Assembly: GCA_023381355.1 (NCBI GenBank)
Contig: JAMCUL010000006.1
Span: 1-64,000 of the forward strand
Origin: Thermoplasmatota archaeon
GTDB taxonomy: Archaea > Thermoplasmatota > Thermoplasmata > Thermoplasmatales > Thermoplasmataceae
DNA: 64,000 nucleotides
Direction: 5' to 3'
In this document: piece by piece, positions 27,458 through 38,000 of the stretch
Position numbering within the stretch: position 1 is the first letter of the stretch
Layout of the letters: each line of letters opens with the position of its first letter
Program-made: the position numbers and the translations under genes
Notes under the pieces: model-generated
The model's database searches: none
Seen by the model: only the letters and a program-made list of their open reading frames with translations
Told to the model about the DNA's origin: nothing

Positions 27458-30400
27458 TAGTTATTCACTCGATCTATATTATTGATGAAGGCATTCAGCT
27501 CCATGGCCTTCCTTATTCCTATATTGAATCTCAAACTATAAGTTATCGGATTCATAGGGATATTTTCCCTTATACAGATGCCTGCCATATTCAAGAGCTG
27601 CGAATTTTTTTCTACATAGATTGGATGATTATCCATGCGCTGGGCCTGAATATAGTCATATATAGCTTTTGCCTTCTTCAGATCCTTGAACCCGGTGGTG
27701 TAAAACACATCAGCAAGTGAAATAGTTTCCATTCTTTCTATTTTCAACTTCTTGTACATCACAAAGATGGCCTTCATGGATTCATCTTCAAGATAGGACT
27801 GATTGAATAAACTGAGATTTGTCTGCGAATTAATAAATTCAAACACGTCATCAACGCTTGACACTGGGACTCCTCCAAGCGCAACCGCTTCCCTTTTGTC
27901 CAGAGCCCGCCCCCTCTTAAAGCAAGCCTTGAGGTATTCCCCAGAATAGTAGACTATTTCACTGAAATCCCAGTTTTTCCGGAGTAAATTCCATAGCTCA
28001 TCAAAAATATCCTTGCTTGCAAATTGGCCCTGAAATTTAGAAAGGATCTTTTCCGCTGAATCAAAGTATTCCTCCTTTATGAGGGCCTTGATCACAGGAA
28101 TAGAGGAATCAACATCCATCAGGCTGCCGAATTCATGATACAACCTTACGACTTCCTCATCATAGCCGTATTTAACAAGGTTTGCGGTTAGAGTGTAAAA
28201 AATTCGTCTCTTCCTCTCAAGGGATTCCTTCGATTTGAAATATTTAATGGCATTTTCGTGTGCCTCTTCAAATTTTCCATATTCGCACAGAAGATCTATG
28301 GTATATGCAAGAGCCTTCCCTGTCTGGACCTTTTCTTTTATAGTGCGCCTGAGGATTGAGAGTGCCCCTTCAATGTCCCTTTCATCAATCAGGAGACCTG
28401 CAATTTTAATGGCAAGCTCCTCAGAAGGATGCTGGGAAAACACTTCCAGAAGTGCCTTCCTGATGTACCGGTTGTTCCAGTAATCTTCCAGTATGATTTC
28501 AAAGCCTTTTACATCACTTTCTTTTCTCAGATCAAGTTTCCGTATAATCCTTACCAGCTCGTCTGGCTTGTTGGATTCTGCATATACCTTTACCTCATAT
28601 GGTGTTGAGATCTTCAAGTTAACCGTGTATTTTAATGCCTGATCGAATTTCTTTTCCTTGATGAGGGCATCGATCAAACCCTTGCATCTTTCAATACTTG
28701 AGCCCGATTCCATTGCTTTTTCATAATAATATATTGCCGATGAATAGTCTGATATAGACAGGAAGAAGTCACCGAATATCGCATAATTTTCTGCGGGAAG
28801 CAGGTCATTATGCACCTTTGATACAAGTGTTTCCATTTCATCAATCATATTCAGTGCCTTCAATCTCAGGGCATATTTCATCACATCTTCACTGTTTCTG
28901 AGCGGATCTTCAAATATGATCCTGTCAATTTCGACTGCCTCCTCCTGTTTGTTCTTGCTCTCGGAAATATCCCGGAGCAGCCTTAAGCTTGAAATTGATT
29001 TTAATGAACTGTATTCGATCATATCCACAATGTTTCCTATAACATCTTCATCTGATGACATGATCCTTTCTTCAATTGGCCCAAAATCAACAAGATACAA
29101 CCCACCATTCCTGCTTATTGTTTCGAGTATTTTTACAATTTCGTTTATTGAAAGCTGAACATTGAATTTTCTAAGATACTGTGCCACAATTATGTTTGAG
29201 CCGAACTCATTTTTTGCGTTTTCAATATATTTTTTTGCATCCTTATCGTTCCCTTCCCTTTCCGATATTAAGCTCCTGTAATAATTCACGAAGGGATCGT
29301 TGTTCCACTCATATTTTGCTAACAGGGATTTTGATCTGTCAAGATTTCCAGATATAATATTATGCGCAACGGATGGGTAGATGAATTCCGGTAAATCCTC
29401 ATCGTTTGAAGTGCCGTCAAGTATGGACTTTACCCTTCTTTCCATTTCTGAGCCGGGAGGAGTGCCAGAAGAGGTTCCATCTTCATATACAAGTTCCAGA
29501 ACTCCGATGATATCGCTCTTCATAACCCCTTTGAGAATCTGAAATTCCTTTCGATCAAGGGAATTGTTGAAGAGAATTCCCCTGATCACCCTGTATAAAG
29601 ACTGGATTTTATCCGGATCGTTTCCAATCGAGTGAGAGAGATCAGCAAAGGTTTTATCGCTCCTGCAACCTGTCAATATAGTAGAGAAAACATCATATTC
29701 CATGTTTTCTATCCCTGAGGCCTTGATTTCATTTCCAGCGGATTCTATCTGGCCATTCTTAAGAAGTGCTTTGATGTATATGTTCCGAAACTCATTATCG
29801 TCCCTTACACTCACATCTGATTTGAAAAGGGATATCACTTCACCATAATTACCTGAGACTGTGAGTTTTCGTGCGAAATCCTTTATAAATTTGGTGTCGT
29901 ATGGGTTTGCCTGGATATACTTTTTGGCAGAGATTATAAATTCATTGCCCTTTCCGGTATCCTTTCTCAACAGAGCCTTTATTTTAAGAATTTCCGGATC
30001 GTTCAGGTTGTCCATTGGTATTTTTTCAGCAACCTTCTCAGCCTTTGCATTATTCCCAGATAATAGAAGAAATTTAACCTCCCAGATTTTGATTGGGATT
30101 TTATCTGAGAGTTTATGATCCAGATTGTCAATTAGGGTAAGAGGATAAGAATAAGAATTGATATTATATGCAGAGGCAAAGAACACAGATAGATTTTCCT
30201 CATTCTTTTCGATTGTGGCCTCATTTTTAGTGAAAATGTCCACTACATCCTCATCCCTTCCAAGTATTCCCATTGCCTTCATTCGCAACTCCATGGCCAC
30301 CTGGTTTCCGGGAGACAGCGAAAGTATACGTGTTGAGAGACTTATCACATCATCATACAATCCAGATTCAAAGCATAACTTCAGGATTCTTTCAAGAAGG

Positions 30401-31101
30401 ATTTCATCCTTTACCGCATTGAAGTCCAGGGATTGGAGGTTAACCTTCAAAACCTGCAATTTCTGGCTATTCAAAAGCGTTTCCATGTAAAGTATAGCCG
30501 ATTCAATGTCATCTGGGTTTATTGTGGAAAGAATCGCCATGAATTCCTCAACATATTTCTCCTTCCCACTTTTCTTCAGATTTTCCACAACTATTTTTGT
30601 AAAAACAGGAGTTGAATGTTCAGCATACTTCTGGTAAATCATTCCACTGTAAATTCCATTTCTTGATAAAAAAAGCGTGGCATAATCCCACATTTCAGAT
30701 GCCTTTGCCATTGCTTCGACCTGCTCTATTATCTTAGGGGCTTCAGATATTAGGTAATCACTTCGCAGGAAAGACTTGATTTCATCCATATTGCCGGAAT
30801 TAACAAGGGATGTGGTGAAGAAAAGCTGAAAATTAACATTCTCCTGTTTTAAATCATATAACCGTCCCCAGATTTTATAATCGCTCTGATTCCCGACCTT
30901 CCAGAGATCTCTGGATAATGCTTCTATCTTTCCTTCTATCTCTGAATCCTTCTTAAAGAGTGCCCTACCTTCAACTGTATCCAGAATATCCAGAAGCATC
31001 TTGAAACTTGACTCCTTCCTGGCTGATTCCTTTGAAGAAAGATATAACTCAATCTTGTCATTAACTCTGTTTCTTACATCATCAAGACTTGTGGAAGGCA
31101 T
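27457..31101 (-). CDS. Large (1,214 aa) TPR-like helical-repeat protein
   Basis: Repeated amphipathic helices resembling TPR/SEL motifs throughout; no TM; abuts the M50 peptidase start. Confidence 0.75.
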   Translation of the reverse strand: MPSTSLDDVRNRVNDKIELYLSSKESARKESSFKMLLDILDTVEGRALFKKDSEIEGKIEALSRDLWKVGNQSDYKIWGRLYDLKQENVNFQLFFTTSLVNSGNMDEIKSFLRSDYLISEAPKIIEQVEAMAKASEMWDYATLFLSRNGIYSGMIYQKYAEHSTPVFTKIVVENLKKSGKEKYVEEFMAILSTINPDDIESAILYMETLLNSQKLQVLKVNLQSLDFNAVKDEILLERILKLCFESGLYDDVISLSTRILSLSPGNQVAMELRMKAMGILGRDEDVVDIFTKNEATIEKNEENLSVFFASAYNINSYSYPLTLIDNLDHKLSDKIPIKIWEVKFLLLSGNNAKAEKVAEKIPMDNLNDPEILKIKALLRKDTGKGNEFIISAKKYIQANPYDTKFIKDFARKLTVSGNYGEVISLFKSDVSVRDDNEFRNIYIKALLKNGQIESAGNEIKASGIENMEYDVFSTILTGCRSDKTFADLSHSIGNDPDKIQSLYRVIRGILFNNSLDRKEFQILKGVMKSDIIGVLELVYEDGTSSGTPPGSEMERRVKSILDGTSNDEDLPEFIYPSVAHNIISGNLDRSKSLLAKYEWNNDPFVNYYRSLISEREGNDKDAKKYIENAKNEFGSNIIVAQYLRKFNVQLSINEIVKILETISRNGGLYLVDFGPIEERIMSSDEDVIGNIVDMIEYSSLKSISSLRLLRDISESKNKQEEAVEIDRIIFEDPLRNSEDVMKYALRLKALNMIDEMETLVSKVHNDLLPAENYAIFGDFFLSISDYSSAIYYYEKAMESGSSIERCKGLIDALIKEKKFDQALKYTVNLKISTPYEVKVYAESNKPDELVRIIRKLDLRKESDVKGFEIILEDYWNNRYIRKALLEVFSQHPSEELAIKIAGLLIDERDIEGALSILRRTIKEKVQTGKALAYTIDLLCEYGKFEEAHENAIKYFKSKESLERKRRIFYTLTANLVKYGYDEEVVRLYHEFGSLMDVDSSIPVIKALIKEEYFDSAEKILSKFQGQFASKDIFDELWNLLRKNWDFSEIVYYSGEYLKACFKRGRALDKREAVALGGVPVSSVDDVFEFINSQTNLSLFNQSYLEDESMKAIFVMYKKLKIERMETISLADVFYTTGFKDLKKAKAIYDYIQAQRMDNHPIYVEKNSQLLNMAGICIRENIPMNPITYSLRFNIGIRKAMELNAFINNIDRVNN

Positions 31102-31146
31102 AAAGATATGATTAAGAAATATGTATATAAGTTTGCGATTCTATTA

Positions 31147-31644
31147 TCACTCTTCATCCAGAAGGTATTTTTCCCTCAGGGTTCCATACTCCATAGCGTT
31201 TTTTCTTGCCATTTCTCTGTAAGAAGAGTCGTTTCTTATTACTTTGCCTGGCACACCCACTACTAGGCTGTTTTCTGGAACTACCTGGTTTTCCAGTACC
31301 AGAGTTCCTGCTCCCACAACAGATCCGCTTCCAATTTTAGCTCCGTTCATTATTATTGCCCCCATTCCTATAATGCATTCATCATCAATCGTACACCCAT
31401 GAATGACTGCATTATGCCCAACTGATACAAGATTGCCTATTTTGACTGGAAAGCCAGGATCCACGTGAAGGGTGCAATTATCCTGTATGTTGCTGTCATT
31501 TCCAATTACGATTTTATCCAGATCTGCCCTAATTGAGGCAAAATCAAATATGCTTGCTCTTTCTCCAATTTCAATTTGGCCCCTCAGAGAGCATTTCTTT
31601 GAAATAAAAGTGTCCTTCCCAATTACCACATTTTTGGATTCCAT
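31147..31644 (-). CDS. Gamma-carbonic anhydrase-like left-handed beta-helix protein
   Basis: Hexapeptide repeats IGNDSNIQDNCTLHVD..VSVGHNAVIHGCTIDDECIIGMGAIIMNGAKIG. Confidence 0.9.
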   Translation of the reverse strand: MESKNVVIGKDTFISKKCSLRGQIEIGERASIFDFASIRADLDKIVIGNDSNIQDNCTLHVDPGFPVKIGNLVSVGHNAVIHGCTIDDECIIGMGAIIMNGAKIGSGSVVGAGTLVLENQVVPENSLVVGVPGKVIRNDSSYREMARKNAMEYGTLREKYLLDEE

Positions 31645-31736
31645 TGGTGATCAGTTTTGTAAATTTAATAAATTTTCCCGAATGGTTGTGTAAAATTAAT
31701 AAACCTGACTTTAATAGGGAGCAAACGTGATTCCAT

Positions 31737-32174
31737 ATGGCGCGAATGCATACTAGAAAAAGAGGAAGATCAGGATCAAGAAACACATACTACGGAGTTG
31801 GGCATGAGTGGGTCCAGCAAAGTCCCAAGGAGATAGAAGACATAGTCATACAGTTAAGAAAAGAGGGTCTTACAGCATCACAGATCGGGATTAGACTGAG
31901 GGACTCCTATGGGGTACCAAAACTCAGATATGTAAATCATAAGAAAATAGGTGATGTGCTTGCGGAAAACAATCTGAAGCCGGACGTACCTGAAGATTTG
32001 ATGTCCCTCATAACAAAATACAAAAGAGTCACAAAGCACATGGAACTAAATAAAAAGGATTTGAACAACGGCAGGAAGAGAAACCTAATAATGGCCAAGA
32101 TGTTAAGACTTGTAAGATATTATAAGGAAAATGGCTATCTTGCAAGAGAATGGGAACTCAATAAAGTATTATGA
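31737..32174 (+). CDS. rps15: 30S ribosomal protein S15
   Basis: MARMHTRKRGRSGS...GLTASQIGIRLRDSYGVPKLR. Confidence 0.95.
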   Translation: MARMHTRKRGRSGSRNTYYGVGHEWVQQSPKEIEDIVIQLRKEGLTASQIGIRLRDSYGVPKLRYVNHKKIGDVLAENNLKPDVPEDLMSLITKYKRVTKHMELNKKDLNNGRKRNLIMAKMLRLVRYYKENGYLAREWELNKVL

Positions 32175-33529
32175 GCACCCAACTGGAGCACATTTTAACC
32201 CCTGATTTTTTAGAAATCCTGAAGAAAGGTCAGTCTTTCTTTCAATCATTTGATTATTTCAGGATACTTGTACATTATGATGGCGATGGGACCAGTTCCG
32301 CTATAATACTGACAAGACTTATGCAGAGATATAATAAGAAATTTCATCTTGGATTTATCAGGGAACTTTCGGAGGATGGCTTTTCGAAGAGATATTTAGA
32401 GGAAAGGAGCATACCTACGATTTTTGTTGACTGTGGATCGGATCAGTTAAGATTCCTCCCGGAGGATACCAGCAACGTTATGGTTCTGGACCATCACTTT
32501 TATTCTACATCTCCTGAATGGGCAATTAACATTAATGCCAGAGATTATAACATCGATGGTACCCGCGAAGCATGTGGCGCTACCATGGCATTCATCTTCG
32601 CGGCATTCATTGATGATAAAAATGCAGAAGATCTACTTCCTTTCATGATTTCAGGGTGTATTTCAGATAAACAGGACATGGGCGGGTTTAGGGGCGTCAA
32701 TAAAAAATTGATTGAGGTTTATGGAAAAAACATTGAGAAGAAACGTGGGCTTAATCTGCACGGCGAAAGTGTAAGGGATTCCATAGTATTTTCTCTCGAT
32801 CCATTTTTCAAGGATCTGTCCGGATCGAATAATTCCGTAAACACCCTTCTAAACGACCTCGGTATTGATGGGGATAAGAAATTAAATGCCCTGACAGGCG
32901 AAGAGACTCGAAGACTGGGACTGTATCTGTCTTATAAGCTAGCGTCACAGGGATGTCAGAGTGAAGCCATGTCATATCTTGAGACTGATGAATATTACTT
33001 TGAAAATGGATTTGCATCTAACGAACTTTCATTAATCATTGATGCAAATGGAAAAAATGGAGAAAATGCAACACCTGTTGAGTATTTCCTAGGTAATAAT
33101 TCCCTGAAGAATGCGCTTATAGAAAACAAGAAAATATACCAGACAAGACTCATCGACTATGTGATGAGATCCTATAAATCGATGGAAATTGAGAAAAATT
33201 TACAATTTTTCTATGCACCTGGATCCGAGATGGCAGGGGCAATATCTGGAATCCTGATGCTGTATTTGGCTGATCAAACACGACCCATTATAGGCTTCAA
33301 TGCGGGAGAAACCTTTACACTCATTTCATCAAGGGGAACAAGGAAAATGGTTGAAAAAGGGTTGAATCTATCCAAGGTGATGAAGGAATGTACAGCCGAA
33401 GTTGGAGGTAGTGGGGGAGGGCATGATATCGCTGCAGGTGGAAGCATACCAAGAGGCACAGAAAGGCAATTTATCGAAATTGCAGATAAAATGATTGGAA
33501 AACAGCTTGAAGATATAGAAAAATATTAA
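32171..33529 (+). CDS. DHH-family exonuclease (RecJ/GAN-like)
   Basis: VHYDGDGTSSAIILTRL, VDCGSDQ, VLDHHFY, GGSGGGHDIAAGG (DHHA1). Confidence 0.9.
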   Translation: MSTQLEHILTPDFLEILKKGQSFFQSFDYFRILVHYDGDGTSSAIILTRLMQRYNKKFHLGFIRELSEDGFSKRYLEERSIPTIFVDCGSDQLRFLPEDTSNVMVLDHHFYSTSPEWAININARDYNIDGTREACGATMAFIFAAFIDDKNAEDLLPFMISGCISDKQDMGGFRGVNKKLIEVYGKNIEKKRGLNLHGESVRDSIVFSLDPFFKDLSGSNNSVNTLLNDLGIDGDKKLNALTGEETRRLGLYLSYKLASQGCQSEAMSYLETDEYYFENGFASNELSLIIDANGKNGENATPVEYFLGNNSLKNALIENKKIYQTRLIDYVMRSYKSMEIEKNLQFFYAPGSEMAGAISGILMLYLADQTRPIIGFNAGETFTLISSRGTRKMVEKGLNLSKVMKECTAEVGGSGGGHDIAAGGSIPRGTERQFIEIADKMIGKQLEDIEKY

Positions 33530-33553
33530 AAGTATTAAGTGTTGATATCTTGA

Positions 33554-34198
33554 ATGGGGAAGATTGGAGTATATTCAAGGAATCCAAGATTCTATTATAA
33601 GGTAATCCAGATCCTGCGTGATTGGGAGGTTCCGTTTTTTTCGATAGATGACCCATATAAAATTACAGGCGAAATTACCGTCATAATTAGCCATAAGGAT
33701 GATATCAGGTTCAATGAAAGGCAAATATTCGAAGAAAATGCATTATCAGCAGTGAGAAAATCTATTCCAAAACTTATGGGAAAGGATAATTTTAGAAAAG
33801 TCACAATCGGTATAGATCCTGGGCCAAAGCCTGGAATCGCCGCTATTGGTGATGGCATTGTTATTGAGGCATTCGAGCTTCCGGAAATAGAGCAGATAGG
33901 CTCTACCGTCAATGATATAATTTCTGATTACGAATCTGTACAGACAATAATAAGGATAGGGGACGGAGATAAACCAAATATGGAAAGAATACTGATGACG
34001 CTAGGAGAACAAAAGAAACTAATGGAAGTGGTTGATGAAAGCGGAACAAGCATGCCGCACAAGACTCATAATAACGCACTTTCAGCTGCCAGAATTGCAA
34101 ATATAGAAGAATTTAAGAAAAATGGTCCAGTTGTAAAAAATACGAAGAGAAAAAAAATAATAGATATGGAATTCACAACTATTAAAAATATAATCTGA
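33554..34198 (+). CDS. RNase H-fold/RuvC-like protein
   Basis: KVTIGIDPGPKPGIAAIGDGIVIEAFELPE resembles the beta1-beta2 of RuvC/YqgF-type RNase H folds; TIIRIGDGDKP; C-terminal HNNALSAARIA. Confidence 0.6.
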   Translation: MGKIGVYSRNPRFYYKVIQILRDWEVPFFSIDDPYKITGEITVIISHKDDIRFNERQIFEENALSAVRKSIPKLMGKDNFRKVTIGIDPGPKPGIAAIGDGIVIEAFELPEIEQIGSTVNDIISDYESVQTIIRIGDGDKPNMERILMTLGEQKKLMEVVDESGTSMPHKTHNNALSAARIANIEEFKKNGPVVKNTKRKKIIDMEFTTIKNII

Positions 34199-35023
34199 TT
34201 ACTTTTTCTTCTTCTGCTTTCTGTTTTTCCATTTTGGAAGTCCGGGTGTCAATTTTCTCTTACCTGCTGCAAAGAACAGTAATATCATAACTCCGGCAGC
34301 TAATGCAACAAAGTAGTATATCCAATCGTAGTTTGGTGGATTTCCTACGTAAAAACTGCTCTCATAATTGACGTTAACATTCTTGAAGACAGATGAGTTG
34401 GTTATCCCTACTACAACTGTGTGTTCCCCACCACCGATAAGGTAGTCTGGAACCCTAACACTTACAAGTTCACTCTGGCCTGGAAGTATTTTAGATAACA
34501 CGGTTGTCTTGTTCAGGTTGCCTATCTGGAAATACACCGTCATGTTATAATATGGAACTCCACTCCCATCAGTTACCATAGCATAAAAAACAATCGCTTT
34601 ATAGACGGAAATTGAATATGTAAGTATTTTTTCCACATGCGTACTGCCAAAAGTCGCATCAAGGATTATCATTACGCTGATTGACTGGTTGTCCGCATTA
34701 GGAGCTGTTATATTAAATTCAAAGAAGCCATTTTTTGATGTCTTGTGATCAGGGACCGTTGGACTGAGGCCGATATCATAGTCCGCTCCTACAATCATGG
34801 TTGCCGTGTAATTACTGTAACCACTCGTAGCGGTTACGCATATTTGGAATCTCTGGCTTTCAATAACCTTTGGAACTGTAGGGGTAGGACCATGTCCTAT
34901 GTTAAAGGTTGTTGTTGCATTAAAAGACCCATTTGAAGCGCTAGATTCAGATGCCATAGCAACAGGAATCGCAAAAAGAAGAATTAACACGGACAGTATT
35001 GACAGAGTTTTAATTGAGTTCAT
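34199..35023 (-). CDS. Secreted, C-terminally membrane-anchored beta-sandwich protein
   Basis: Signal peptide, N-glycosylation-sequon-rich ectodomain, one C-terminal TM and Lys-rich tail. Confidence 0.7.
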   Translation of the reverse strand: MNSIKTLSILSVLILLFAIPVAMASESSASNGSFNATTTFNIGHGPTPTVPKVIESQRFQICVTATSGYSNYTATMIVGADYDIGLSPTVPDHKTSKNGFFEFNITAPNADNQSISVMIILDATFGSTHVEKILTYSISVYKAIVFYAMVTDGSGVPYYNMTVYFQIGNLNKTTVLSKILPGQSELVSVRVPDYLIGGGEHTVVVGITNSSVFKNVNVNYESSFYVGNPPNYDWIYYFVALAAGVMILLFFAAGKRKLTPGLPKWKNRKQKKKK

Positions 35024-38000
35024 CTTACCTTCCTCCCCTTAATTGCCACGCCTATGAAGCCAATGACGACCACCAAAACCAGGAATATGATTCCATATTC
35101 GAGAGTAGCGAATGGGTTTCCGGTATAATTAGAAATGATGCCGGGGCCATGAACGTAGTTATATAGACTTGAAAGATTCGGATACTCCACATTAATGGTC
35201 TGATTATGTCCAACCCCATTTTGCTTAATCTGGTAAAAGACGTCAAATTTAGTGAATTGAGATGCTGCAAAGTTCTTCTGGGGAACGATGTTTAGATATA
35301 CAGTGTATGTTTCATTGAACGAAAGATTCACTTCACTGATCTGTTTTCCGCTGATTCCAGTAAATGTTAGATTCACATGCAAGAGTGAGATGTTTACATT
35401 GCTTCCATCGATAGTCATATCCGTGGGAACGCTGAAGTTTACAGTCTCGTTTTCATTTCCGGTATTCCTGAAAACAAGATCGAATGAACCATTCCCATTA
35501 TTATACCCCAGTACTGGACTCTGAACTGTCATGTTGACGCCATAAAAGCCTGTTACGTTTACCTTTACCTTATCCACCGAAGAATATCCATCATAGCTCA
35601 TCATGATAGGCACCATGTTGATTCCGCCAGGAACCCTATAGTTAACGGACATCCTTGCAGAAATGTTTACAGTGTCAGTAATTCCAAAGTTTTTAACTGT
35701 GGTCCTATTGAATACGATCTTCCAGTCTGGAGACCCAGATGAAAGTGATAGATTCACCGGCGTGTTCAACATATTCTTGAGTGTAAAGTTAACTGTAGTG
35801 AACCCGGCTGTCTCATTGAATATTGGCGTTGAACTCTGTGTCAAATTGATGTTGCCGGTAACTTCCTTCGCGAGTATAATCTGTACGTATGATACCTTGT
35901 CTACATCCTTGGTTATGCTACCTTCAAATTTCTGGTAGAATGATATATTTCCGACGTTAAATGAACTTGAAACATATGACTGGAATGTGTAATTTCCTCT
36001 TGGAAGGAGTAACGGCTGTCCATTCGATATAGATGAAATCATCTGTGTAGAACTGCTAATATTAACTCTGTTTGCAGTTTGATACCTGCCGATTGATGTG
36101 TAAACATAGGTATAATATGCAGTCACCAGGTTCATGGAAAAATTAGACGACCCCTCGAATTGCCCTATTGATAAGGTGGTAAGCTGTGCAACCTTCATAT
36201 TCCTGTTATAAGCATAAACAGTAAAACTTCCATTTGCAAGATAGGCTGTGAATGCCCCTGTGCTATTAGAAGTGACTGATTCTATCATTGAGCCATTCTG
36301 GTAAATGGATATATTAGTCGCTGATAGTGGGATTCCGGAAACACGTACAGCACCGTTCACGATTGTATAAAATTGCTTTACTTCCAGCGTAAGTAACATG
36401 GTAGAGTTTTGATTGAGATATTCAGTTATTGTGCCTGTCGAAACATAGAATTCACCAGTGTTGTTCGCGATCTGCTTCTGATATGAAATTTCATAAACAC
36501 CCTTCGGGAGAACGAGGTAAGAGGTAGTCATTATCAAATGTACCTGGGAGTTTGATATGTATATATTTCCTCCACTTATGGAAGTTGAATATGTAAGGGC
36601 AAGAGAATAAGATCTCTGGTAAACTGGATAAAGTGTTGTGTTTGAATTTACAGATATAACCGAGAGATTCGCCTGCCCAAGTTCATTCAAAGCATACAGA
36701 ACATAATTACCGGGGGCGACCTCAGATATGTTTGAGATTGCGGTTGTGTAACTTGAAGTATAGTTGAAAAGTGATGCGTTTATAGCCCCGATAAAAGCTA
36801 CGTGAATCCTGCTCGTGAAGGTAACATTGAAAGTACTCTGATACGAACTAATTGTTATAAGGCTTTGATTATCCAGGACAATCTGGTTACCACCTTCAGT
36901 GTTCATATAATAAGTTCCGACAGGGATAGTGAATGAAGAGGTTCCATTTATAATACTCTCTCTAAAACTATTGCTCGATGACAAATTGAGTGTCCCGTCG
37001 AGTGGGGCTCCACCATTGATTGATATGAAATTGATTGTAACCCTGGTCTTCACAATATTCAAGGGTAGCTGGGAATTCCTGCTGATAATCGTGGTATTTG
37101 ACGAGAACCCTTCTGAAAAAGCCCTTGCAGTAATGTCTGATTGAGTCGAATTGATTATGAAAGTTGCATATCCATTAGATGAAATTGAGGAGGCAGCGAA
37201 TTCAGATCCAAATTGGGAAAGAAATACTACTCCTCCGGATACCGCTGAACTTGATGAGAAGATTCCAGCCACTGAAGGATTGTAAACTCCTACTGAAATG
37301 GCAGTCCCCTTATACATAGGCATTGTTAGCCTGGCTCCATTAGCAACATTGTAAGTTTGAGAAGAATAGTAATTAACACCAACCTTTACTCCCTGAATAT
37401 AGAAATTGTAAGAGAAATTTGAAGGTAAATTAAATGATAATTTCTGTGAGCCGGAAATTGCTTGATTTATGACTACATCAGAATGGGATATATACAGGTT
37501 CCCTGAAAATGAAGATAAATTTGCACCATATGGACTGACATACACGTGTGATGAGCTATATGCGACTAAATTGAATGAACTGTTCTGATAAACGTTTATT
37601 TCATCAAATACTGTGTTATTATGGTATGTGTCATAAACAGTATAAAATCCGGTGTTTATTACTCCACTATAAGAATTTCCGTTCTTCTTCAAAGTTACGG
37701 CATTGGACAAGATCCCATTGCTGTAAATATTTAAGGTATTGCTACCATAATTCTTTACATTTATGGATACATTTGCTCCAGGAACCAACGTAAGATTCAA
37801 TGTTCTGTTCTGGCCCAGTGACGGGAAGGTAATTGTGGAAATTGTACTCACACTATTTCCATCTTTGGCATAGATTGAGTAATTTCCAGAATTTGTATAT
37901 ACATAGGAAAATCCTGAACTATTAGTGTAATAAATTTTATCATCAACTATAATCTGGGCATCCTTGACAGGAATTCCATCCATTATAACTCTGGTCTGCA

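Noticed and set aside
30158-30490. Antisense ORFs opposite the 1,214-aa repeat protein
   Set aside because: No SD or promoter, low-complexity composition; the minus-strand frame is continuous and protein-like.
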